Source: Symbiodinium natans (lineage: Eukaryota > Sar > Dinophyceae > Suessiales > Symbiodiniaceae). Taken from it: a stretch of DNA of 64,000 nucleotides. This document shows, in pieces, positions 44,320 through 54,500 of this stretch; position 1 is the first letter of the stretch; the number at the start of each line of letters is the position of its first letter. The stretch is from the NCBI GenBank assembly GCA_905221605.1, contig CAJNDS010002222.1, forward strand, positions 206,783 through 270,782. The letters run 5' to 3'. The position numbers were made by a program, and so were the translations under genes. A model generated the notes under the pieces. It saw nothing but the letters and a program-made list of their open reading frames with translations. It was not told the DNA's origin and ran no database searches.

Positions 44320-47088
44320 CTGAAAAACAAAACAAATTTCCTTCGTGACATCGCATGTGGATGTCGCCCTCCACGATCCATAAGAGCATGACGAGTAGCT
44401 CCAGTGCTAATCCGAAGCAAGCTTTCGTTCATAGACGGAAACTTCTGCAAGATGTGCTGTCGAATTCTTGACACTTTGTCAGGTATGCTTGGCTCGCCGT
44501 CTGGCACGCGAGGCACAACGATGGCAAGATGCTCATTTGCAACCAAAGTGAGGTTCTCAAAGAATTGTTCAAATCTGGACATAGTGGAGTCGGCGCCTGG
44601 AAGTAGTCGTCTCTTCCTCGCTCTATCCAGTCTTGCACTTTTCTCGAAACCATCTGCGTCCTGGCCAAGGTTCAGATCATTGATTTCGTCTTGAGACGGC
44701 ATGGGTATGATTTCTTCGACAGGTTCCTGGCCAGGCGATACTTGTGAAGCAAAAACTGCAGCCGCCTGTAGGACACCGGCAGCTGAGTTCCCTTCCTCCT
44801 CTGACAGCATTCCAATTTCAGGCATGTCTGCAACTTCTTCATCTTCCACTACTCCATGTTGACCATCTCGCGAACTGGAAGCACCTCCCACAAAGTCTTC
44901 TATGTTGATGGGAGCGCCAAAAAGACGACGCCTTGCATTTTGAACGACGAACTCAAGAAGTGAGCTGATCCACGCAACGTCCGAAAGGTCAGTCTCTCGC
45001 GGGTGCTGGACCATTGTCGTCATGTGATCTTGTAGGATCTTGTCTCCTTGCAGACGACAGTGCACATACATGTAGAGAATGTAGGTTTTGTTCTCGAAGT
45101 CATCGTGCAATAGCTTCAGGAATGTTCTCAGCAAGAACATACATTTTTCCCAGTGTCGTTTTGTCTCCTGCGCCCATTCTTCTGGATTTGGCAACAAAAC
45201 CGTAGCCATGGGTTGCACATCAAACAGCCTTTGATAGCGACGAATAGTGCCAGAAATAAGTATTCTGCGATCGTCAGTCCTGTGTGGCTCTGTCGTTGAT
45301 CCACCCTCGTAGTCTGGCCAGCCTCGCAGCATGTCTACTGTTTCGCCTTCAATGGAAGAAACTAGAAGTGGGAGATTGTTTGTGTTTACGGGAGCGCCGC
45401 AAAGGAAGTGTTTTGCATCTCGGACCACGAACTCAAGAAGTGAGCTGAGCCACGCAACGTCTGACAGGCCAGTCTCTCGCGGGTGCGGAACCATTGTTGT
45501 CATCCTGGCTTGTAGGCATCTGTCTTTCCGAAGACGACAGTGCACGTACATGTAGAGAATGTAGGTTTTGTTCTCGAAGTCATCGTGCAATAGTCTCAGG
45601 AATGTTCTGAGCATGCACATACATTTTTCCCAGTGTCGTTTTGACTCCTGCGCCCATTCTTCTGGATTTGGCAACAAATCCGCAGCCATGGGATGCACAT
45701 CAAACAGCCTTTGATAGCGACGAACAGTGCCGGATAGAAGTATTCTGCGTTCGGCCGTCCTGTGTGGCTCTGTCGTTGATCCACCCTCATAGTCCCGCCA
45801 GGCTCGCAGCATGTCCACGGTTTCTTTTTCCATCCGAGAAACTGGAAGTATGAGCGGATTGTCACGGTGCTCAGGATGACAGCAAACCACAAACATAGCC
45901 GACACGGTGATGTTGTAGTACTTCTCCAAAATATGGCGATATGTGTTAAGCTGCAAACAGTAATGGATTTCTTTCGTGTCTTGAAGATGCTGCAAAGGTT
46001 GTTTCATCATCCGTCGAAATGAAGTACAGAATGTGGTTGCTCGCAGTCCTGCAGTGCGTTTCCAGTCCACCAGTATGAAAGTTCCATCGTCGCGCCGGCC
46101 AACGAAGTCGATGGACCCTGCGATTTGTTCTTCCTCTGCAAAGATGAGCCACTCGGTCCGCCAAGCTTTGCAGTTGTTGCGCAACGAACACAAGAATTTC
46201 TGCAGCATTTCAACCTCTGGCGAACACGGCACCACGTGGCCGTTCAAGTAAGCCTCGAAGACATAGTGCATATATGTACCGTAGTGCGCAGCCCGTTGAC
46301 CGTTGTTTGTCCACTCCGCCTTGATTTCGTCCGTGGTCTTGGCCAAGCGAGAAATTTTTTCTTGCAGCGCCGGGTCATGCCGCAACGCTTGAAGCAGGCG
46401 ACAAATTTGCGTCTCGTCTCGAGGACTACCCGCAAACAGCTCTAGCAATTGGGGCGACGCGATGTGAAGCGGCTGAATGTCATCGAACGTGACATGCTGT
46501 CGCAGATAGCCAACCCGAGGCCAATTGGCGCTGCGCTACATGCCACCGATAACGGAGTCGGCGTCGAAGCTTTCTGCAAACGTGTGCACAACTCCAGTCA
46601 CCGAGCCCCTGACCTTTTTCTTGTCCACGAAGTACACGTGCTCTTTGGCGAAAAACTGAACACGCAGGTCTCGGTCGTGTGGATGCAAATACTTCAGTAT
46701 GTCCACATCGAGAGCTGTGTCGGAAGAAAATAAATCAGGAGATCTTGGAACGTTGACCAGACTTTCTGCTTCACAATGTTTCGGCAAAAATCCGTCCATA
46801 GCAGCCACACGCTTGGCTTTGCGAGCATAAGCTGCTAACTTCGACTGCGCCCAACGTTTGCGCTGAAGTTGTGTCATTTCAGCTTCCTCGCGCGAGCCAC
46901 CCACAAAATCCTGAAAGCCTTCTTCGCGCGAGCCACCCACAAAATCCTGAAAGCGAATTCGTTCACAAGAAGGACACCACCTCCAAGGCATAGTGCCCAC
47001 GTGAGGAGCGCAGACCCAAACACGACAAGCAGGGCAAACGCACCAATGTGGCAGCAGCAGCGGCTTCCACTCGCCGCAGAAATCGCAC
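44320..47088 (-). pseudogene. RecB/Cas4-like nuclease with in-frame TAG
   Basis: One frame from 47088 to about 44345, broken by a single TAG at 46538-46536. It begins with a Cys/His cluster (CDFC, CVCPAC, WVCAPH, WCPSC) and two tandem QDFVGGSREE motifs. A conserved-looking segment KEHVYFVDKKKVRGSVT comes before the stop. After the stop are the PD-(D/E)XK exonuclease motifs: GTYMHYVFEAYL, GSIDFVG, FILVDWKRT and LQLNTYRH (Q-x3-Y). A 160-residue unit is then duplicated in tandem (45836-45357 and 45356-44877). The 3' end probably splices to 44319. The stop could be a disabling mutation, an assembly error or a readthrough site; all other codons in the frame stay open, which argues for recent loss at most. 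Confidence 0.7.
44877..45836 (-). repeat. 480-bp in-frame tandem duplication in the nuclease gene
   Basis: Two units of 480 bp (160 codons) each start around E.ETVDMLR.W.DYEGGS and end near SSLLEFVV. Their DNA is highly similar, so the duplication is recent, and both units keep the frame. The unit lies C-terminal to the nuclease motifs and has no domain I recognise. Confidence 0.88.
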
Positions 47089-47912
47089 CTTGAAAATAAT
47101 TCAGTTACATTACGGCAGTCTTTGTTCAGAAAGCTACTAAAGTTTTCCTATGTTCAGATAAGCAGCTTGATTCGAGTACCACTGGTTGTAATAGGTGTCA
47201 GCAACGGAGTGACGCGCGAGTCTTCTTGAACAAATGACGTGGAGAGAATCCAAATGAATACTGGAGAGAAGGCAAGCGGAGCGTCGGGTACTTCGTTTCT
47301 GAGAACCACACGTCCAAGCGCAAAGCCGTTTAGCGTCAATTCCATTTCACGAGGCTGCCACCGCAAATGAAAAACATGAGCCGACGAAGATGCGCCAATA
47401 GCCCTGACAAGTCGATGCTTGGGGCATTCGACAGCAGGACTGCCAGTCACTCCCATGTAATACCGGCAGGTTTCCCGGCCAGGATCTTCGATGCGGACAT
47501 ACCAACGTCTGTTGGTGTCCAGAGCCTTCGCACCGAAGTAAATCGCCTTCGTTGTTGCATATATCCTCATACAAAACCGGGCGTTGCCAAACAGACAATG
47601 AGGCGAACTCCACGCCTGTGCACCGTGGCCTGGTAGGCGGAGCTGCTGACATCTCCAATAGATAATAGTCTGAGCCGGAATGTTCAGAAGACAAGCCAAC
47701 TGTGGAATGTCCATCGACATGGAGGCAGAGCTTTCAAAGAGATCTGCAGCGTTCCGCAGAGCACGAATGTTTCGCGCAAGCTCTGGGACAGCGAGGTTGA
47801 TGTGGCGAGCATGCCAATATAGCTTACTTGCGATTGTGTTGCGGATATCTTTGCAGCAAGTGGCCATAACGTGAAAGTCAGTGTAGTCAAAAAAAACGTC
47901 AACAGGGCCTTC
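47089..47912 (-). CDS. SPRY/ConA-like module exon of the transposon gene
   Basis: Open from about 47912 (reading PVDVFFDYTDFHVM...) to a stop at 47154, but better read as an exon ending at 47167. A GC donor at 47166 and AG acceptor at 47089 (78-nt intron) would join ...GTRI-K directly to CDFCGEW of the nuclease exon. The C-terminal half has beta-rich segments (VFHLRWQ, MELTLNGF, RVVLRN) paralogous to the module at 47913-48490. An SPRY/concanavalin-like fold is inferred from this pattern only. Function is unknown; it may be a recognition module. Confidence 0.5.
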
Positions 47913-48490
47913 AAGACTTCAGATGGCAGGCTGCTAGCGTCACGGGCAATTTGCACGCAGCCCTGTGACTCATTGGAACTACTTCCACCAACGAAGTCCT
48001 GAAGTTGCTGAACGCAATGTGGACAAAGCCTTTCCGGATTCCGGCGAATATGACTGCTGCAGACCCAAGTCATGCACAGAGGACACACACGCCAATCAGA
48101 ACATGAAATTCTTCGTTCTCGACCACCGATGGCGCACTCCACGCTCGCAGAAATAAGCACAGGCGCTGGGATGGCATTGAGCCACATCACATTCTCTGCG
48201 TCGTTAACTCGTCCGAAGGCCCACAGAAAAAACTTGGCCACAACCGACGCTGAATCAAACTCCACCGTTGCCAGGTTGGCCCTCAGCACCACCACTCCAT
48301 TGAGTTGTAGAGCGAAAGTGTTTGCTGTCCACTGCATTCCAAACGTATTCACAGCGTTCGGAACTGGTTCCTGCCGGCACGCGCTTGGGGTCGGCAAGGC
48401 ACGTTCCGTGCCGATCGACCAAGTGATGCTCTCTTTGAATAAGTTGTCAATCCTGCAGTACGTGCGATTCTGGCTATGAGGGTCTTGGGC
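47913..48490 (-). CDS. Partial SPRY-like plus zinc-finger module, cut by gap
   Basis: Open frame entering from the N gap with no start visible. It has NTFGMQW, FALQLNGVVVLR and FFLWAFG segments matching the neighbouring module. A zinc-binding cluster CPLC..WVCSSH...CPHC is followed directly by QDFVGGSSSNE. Near 47913 the likely reading frame changes to the next module, by a short intron, or by a frameshift close to the A8 run at about 47890. The continuation of the original frame to 47684 overlaps the next exon and is considered spurious. Confidence 0.5.
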
Positions 48491-48590
48491 NNNNNNNNNN
48501 NNNNNNNNNNNNNNNNNNNNNNNNNNNNNNNNNNNNNNNNNNNNNNNNNNNNNNNNNNNNNNNNNNNNNNNNNNNNNNNNNNNNNNNNNN
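48491..48590. other. Assembly gap of exactly 100 N
   Basis: A round 100-N run, the usual placeholder for unknown length. It separates the transposon gene on the left from the Copia element on the right. True distance, order and continuity are unknown, and frames through it are meaningless. Confidence 0.99.
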
Positions 48591-51500
48591 TTGGCCGCAC
48601 ACCCCAAATCCTCCCAAAAGTCCCTGCAAAATCCCCCTTACTCCTACACCAAAGCAGCAAGAACCAACACGCCACAAAACTAACGCTCCACAACTGAACG
48701 AATGCCCCAACAAGAGATAAACCGACCCCGACCCCGACGACCCAAACCACACTTTGCGAACCCTGAACTTGAGTGGAACTCTGACTTTCTTGATTGCTGG
48801 TCTGTGCCAGCATTGCATGAAACGACGTCCATTCACCCTCATTCAGCCCGGTAACAATAGTCTCAACCTCAGCCTGGGACCATCCCTGAAGCGCTATACT
48901 AACCTCGTCGTCAGCATAGGTCCCTATTAGCACTTCATGCCCAGCTCGGAAGTTCACTCCTAAAGGTTGTGGCTCGTCTGCCTGGGCAAGTCTGGCCTCG
49001 GCATCATGAATAACCCATACTTCTTCATCGACAGCAGCATCTCCGCTAGACACAGAAAATATCGACGGCTCAGTTGTCGAATCTCCGCTTTCGCTTTCAG
49101 AAGAAGACCACCCTTCCCCAAGGAAAAATTGACCTTCTACAGGAACCCGGGGACTTACAGCTCTATGGGGCCTATCATCTGGAGTAGGGTCATCTTCTAA
49201 GTCAAGGAGATTCAGCACGGAAATGGATGGAGACTGCGCAGTGACAATCTCTTCGGACTCAGGCTGGCCGTTCAACGGCGCGTGAAGGAATGCCGCCCGT
49301 ACGTCGGCGCTCGAAGCTGCCAAACCCCGGTAAGCGGCAAGGCTTAATGCCGTTCTTACAGTCAAGCTTTCAACACCACTCGGAGGAACCTGCAGACTGC
49401 GACTGCCCCCCCCAATCTGCACATCGAGACTTGGAGGAACCTGCTGACTGCTACTGCTCCCCCCAATCTGCACACCGAGACTTGGAGGAACCTGCTGACT
49501 GCTACTGCTCCCCCCAATCTGCACATCGGGACTTGGAGGAACCTGCTGACTGCTATTGCTCCCCCCAATCTGCACATCGGGACTTGGAGGAACCTGCTGA
49601 CTGCTATTGCTCCCCCCAATCTGCACATCGGGAGTTGGAGGAACCTGCTGACTGCTGCGCTCCCGTTCCTGAAGTTTGCGCTGCGCCTCCAGCAATTCAG
49701 TTTCAGAGAACTGTTCAGACCCATCACCTTCAGAACCAGCCCTACTTTCAACTTCAGAAGCCAGGGAAACCTCATTTCCAACCCCGAAGTCCTGTTGAGC
49801 CTCGGCAGCAAACTCCAAACCCCCAAGACTGACAGCATCGCCTACTAATTCCCGCAACTGTTCCCCCCGCCAAAAGCCTCTGAAACCTAAACCAAGGAAC
49901 CACTGAGCCCAAGCAAGCAAAACCAAACCCACCAAAACTCCGAAGAACCAAAGAATCCATTCAATCCTTTCTTCAACTCGCAATGCCGGTTGAGCTCGGA
50001 CACCAGACAACACAGCAACCAATGCAAGACCCGCTAAGGTCCGGGGAGAGACAGATCCCTGGGATCCGAAGCTGGAAGACAACCTGCTGACTGTACGGAT
50101 CGAATCATCTGCCCCAGCTGGCGAAAGTCTCATTCGCATATTCATTAGTTCCGCAAGCTGAAGAATCCTAGCTCGAGACAGTGGTTTCGTAGCTATATCT
50201 GCGAGCTGAATCGATCCTGGAACATAGGTGACTACTAGAGATCCCGCATCTATACGTTCACGCCCAGCTGCAGCTCTCATGCGAAGATGTCGATTACGCC
50301 ACCCGAGACTTCCAACAGCAAACGACCTTACCGCTGCCTGGTTATCACACAAGGCAGAGACCGTGATGTCGGACTCGATCATTTCCTCAATGATGCCCCC
50401 AATTGATTCTGCAGCAACTATTCCGGCGGTGACTGCAACTAGCTCTGCCTCCGTAGAGGACAGAGTCACAAACGGTTGACGACAGGATTCCCAGCATAAC
50501 ACATTTCCTCCCCATAGGATGACCATCGCTTGGCAAGATCGCCCCCCGTTAGGGGCATGGGAAGCGTCGGTGTACAACTCCAGAGTATTTAAAGTTCGAG
50601 GAACCGGAGCGTCAAGCCAGGAATTGTCGCTTGGCTTCTGGTATTCCAGCCACAGGTCCGCCGTACCATACAAGTAGCGCAGGATTTGATGCCCGCTCTC
50701 AATCACAATGCTTGGCGCCTTCACAGCATATTGCCCAAGTTTACTGACAGCAAAAGCAATATCGGGTCTGGTTTTCGACGAAGCCCAAAGCAAAGCACCT
50801 GTCAGGGCTTGCGCCTTCCGGACAGTCTCCAACTGCACCTGTTGCTCATTTTCCGGATCAGTCCAATTACTCAAGGGCGCACTTGCACTGCTTGTGACGT
50901 CGTATCTTGCAAAAAGCTCCTGCAAATAGGAAACCTGCGATATGCGATACCCTCCTCGTTGTAGGGCCTGGATTTCCAACCCACAGAACTTAGTGGCAGC
51001 CTCCTCCCGAATCCACTCGGGTTCCGAAAGCTTCCACAGCTTCTGTATTTCATCGAAAAGGGCACTAAGGATCACCGATGAAGCGAAACCCAAAAGATCG
51101 TCAACGTAAATGATCAAGATACCATGCCAACGCTCAGTGTCATCCTCGGCAATCTCGCTTTTAGTGATGAACCAAAGCGAATCATCACTGACACCCTGCT
51201 GCAAGGCATACCATGCACCGTCACACTGAAAGGTCAGCACCCGCAATGACTTATCTCGGAACCGGGCCCAAGCCAAGGGAGCTTGTCGTAACCCATACAG
51301 TGCTTTACGCACGCGCCATCGATGATTCGGGGAAAGAATTTTCATGTCTACAAGAATAGATGGAGGCCTGACAATGATAATTTCTTCGGACTCAAGCTCG
51401 CCGTCCAACGGCGCGTGAAGGAAGGCCGTCCTTATGTCGGCGCTCAAAGCTGCCCAACCACGGTAAGCAGCAAAACCTAATGCCGTTCTGACAGTCAAGC

Positions 51501-54500
51501 TTTCAACGCCACTCGCATAAAGGTTGTTGGAATCAGGAGAGCCAGTGGGGATGTAGTTCCCACACGCGACACACCTGAATCGGCGTTTCCCAACACCAGC
51601 CTTCCTGGTTAGGACTGCCTTTCCTGGAACCTGGGTTACCCTTTTTCCTTCTTGAATCAACCGCTCAATGTCCGACACGACAATGCGCTCAACAGCCTCA
51701 TTCGTTTGTTCCAAAGAGACAACTTCCTCAGTAGCCGAAGGTATCCATAGCACCAATTCACCCTTTGCCTCAGCTAAGCTTACTGTCCTCGTTTGGAGAA
51801 AAGCTTCGGCAGGGCTGGTTTGGTCTTCCGGGTTCAGAGGAACATCCTGATTCAAAGCCTTTAACATACTCCCAGAATTCCTGACAAAGTCATCCCACAG
51901 AAGTCCCTCATACCACTCGCGCTGGCATTCAACCGACTTCAAGGTCCGAATCAATTCGTAGCCTACATCATCATTTCCAAAACAGCTAAGCTCCTTCACA
52001 AGGGCTTTACACGCCAAAGCTGAGGACAGGTGATTTCTTAAAACGTGCTCACGCCAACCAGGCTTCAACACTTCACAGGGAAACTCAACTTCCCAAAGCC
52101 CCTCAGAGGTCAAGTCCTCATCACCCTCAGCATTAAACTTTGAAATCGAAGCACGCTCTGCAGCGAAAAGGTGATCCAACCCTTTAGAATCGAACCCCAA
52201 GCTCTCAAGCTCACGAGCGTATTCGTTCAGAATCTTCCATATACCCCGAGGAGCATAGGCAGCAATCACCCACCTATCCTTGCCACACCAAGGTTCAGCG
52301 CAATGCCACAATTGACCACTAAAGGTGCACGGGTTATCATGAATATCCCTGACAAAACCAGCCCTTAAGTCACCCCCCGGCAACTGTCTTAAAACAGGAC
52401 CCTGGCCATCGGAACTTTCAACCCACAAGCCACCTCCTTGAAACTCCCCAAGAGCAATCACCCAAACCGGTACCACTCTTTCATTTCTAGCATCCTGGTG
52501 CAAAGGGGTAGAGGTGTTACGAGTAAGGTACAGGGTAGTGTAAGGATGTTCGCAACCCTGAGCTCGAACAAACTTGTTCAAGTAACGCACAAGATCCCCA
52601 TGATCCTTGGCGAACCTCGACACGCCTTGAAAACCCCCCTGATTGTACAACCCCATCACAGCACACCTACCTTTTCCACCCAATACCCTTCGATTTGGAG
52701 GAGGAAGCTTGTCAGCACACCTTCTAAGCACCTCTAATGCCTCAACCGTGCTGTAGTCACCAGTCTCAAGCTTATTTCCCAGCCAAACACCAGAATCTCC
52801 AAAGAGAAGCTTCACGGTCGTACCATCAACCTGGAGTTCTTGAAACCCTTCCTCATCCGTAGTTACACCAAGATCCCCATCTGAAGCCTCTTCGGAAAGA
52901 CTGGAAGACCCTGATTCAAGCCCGGTCTCAAACTTCGGCCCCTCAGAACTTTCGAAATCTCTCAAACACCCAACGCACTCCCCCCCAGGCGCAAACCTGG
53001 CAACAGAAGAGCGGCCGGTTGGCCATCTGGCGCTCTTAGCAGCCACAGCCCGAACAGCAAAACCCGGCGGGGTTTTGGTAGTCAAACGAAACTTGGGTTT
53101 CGGGACTGTCAAAGGATCAACAGGGTAGACAGTGTTGGTTAGCAAAACACGCTGCTCGGACCCATCCTGGATTAACACCAGGTGCCCACCAGCACAATCA
53201 GTTGCAACCCCCAGGTACTTGCCCGGAACAGTTCGTGTCTCCCAATGCTTCTTATGACCCGACTTCAAACGCTTTCGCGCATGCAACCATACCCCAAACG
53301 GTAAAAGGACAGCCTGTCCCACACCCAAAGCCTCAGCCATTTGCACAAAGTGTCTTTGCGAAGCATGAAGAATAGCAAATGGCCAAAACTCGATTGGCAG
53401 ATCGGCAACGCGAAGGAGTTTCCTGGCATCTTGCTTCAACCGCTGGACACTGACCTCTGCCTTATTTCCAGCAGGATCCTCTCCTGCGGTAAATGAGGCA
53501 CGAATGCCGCGTTCTCGAAGCCACTGAATCAAAGCATGGCTCCTCAGCTCTTTAGCACGGTCTGCGAAGTAGCGGTGAACAGGGTACCCAAACGACTCCA
53601 ACCTGTTGACCAGAGCTTGAACCTGTCCCATGACTTCAGAGCCACGCTTGGTGCGCAACGGAATCCCAAGAAAAAGGGTTTTCGTGACGACTTTCGGCTC
53701 CTCTTCTGCCCCGTCTGCAGCGTTCCCCGGTAAATCAGGGCCAGGAGCCTTTCTTTCTGCAAACTCAGCTCCGTCTTGTAACGGATCAACCCTAGGGAAC
53801 GTCTTGCCTCTTACCCTACGGAACAAGGCCTTACTAGAGAACCCTCCAGCAATCTGCTCATGTACCCCGTCCAGCCACTCAGAGCAATCCTCAGACGCCT
53901 CATCGGCTATAGGTCCTACCCCTGCAGCTTCTTGCTCACACTCAGAAGGACAATACTCAGCTAGATCATCAGGAGGACTCAAATCAGGTCGCAACTCGGG
54001 ACTCAAGGGTATCGAGTACGCTGCAGCAATGAAGTACTTATAGCCACGTCCACGATCCCTGCCAGACGCAATCGGGTCAAAACTGCGACCATCCTTGAAC
54101 GGTCCAGCAATGTCGACACTCAAAGAGTACAAGGTGGTGATCCGAGATCGCCAATGACTCCGCTGGCGACCTTGAGCAGCTATGCAGTCACCACACCCCC
54201 TCCTAAAAGGGATATGATCGTTGGCCCTATGCCTACGAAGACTCTCCTCTTCGGTTAGCTTCGCCAACAAAGCTCGGCGCTCACTCAGGTCCCCAACTTC
54301 AAGCCTACTACGTCGGCACTTCTCCCAAGCATTTTTCACACACCCAATCAAACCTGGAGCCCAAACCCGACTCCCATTGATCCTCGAAGACTCAGGCATT
54401 TGAATATGTTCCGGAACCCGCAGGGCATGTAGGCTCTCGAACACATCCCACGAAGAGGTCACAAGGACAGTGGAATCCCGCGCCAAATTTCCCAGACATC

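Larger units (their letters stand above)
38581..48490 (-). mobile_element. Large DDE transposon with replication/recombination polyprotein
   Basis: About 9.9 kb of nearly continuous minus-strand coding sequence, dense in exons separated by short predicted introns. Order 5' to 3': SPRY-like plus zinc-finger module (cut by the gap), a second such module, RecB/Cas4-like nuclease, D5/SF3-like helicase, papain/OTU-like cysteine protease, C2H2 finger, DDE transposase. Several predicted GC-AG introns restore the frame exactly, so this may be one gene of about 3000 codons. Termini and terminal inverted repeats could not be located. An in-frame TAG and a frame break suggest this copy may be decayed. 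Confidence 0.7.

Noticed and set aside
47684-47910. C-terminal continuation of the SPRY-like frame from the gap
   Set aside because: It overlaps the better-supported next exon in another frame and reads as its shifted translation.
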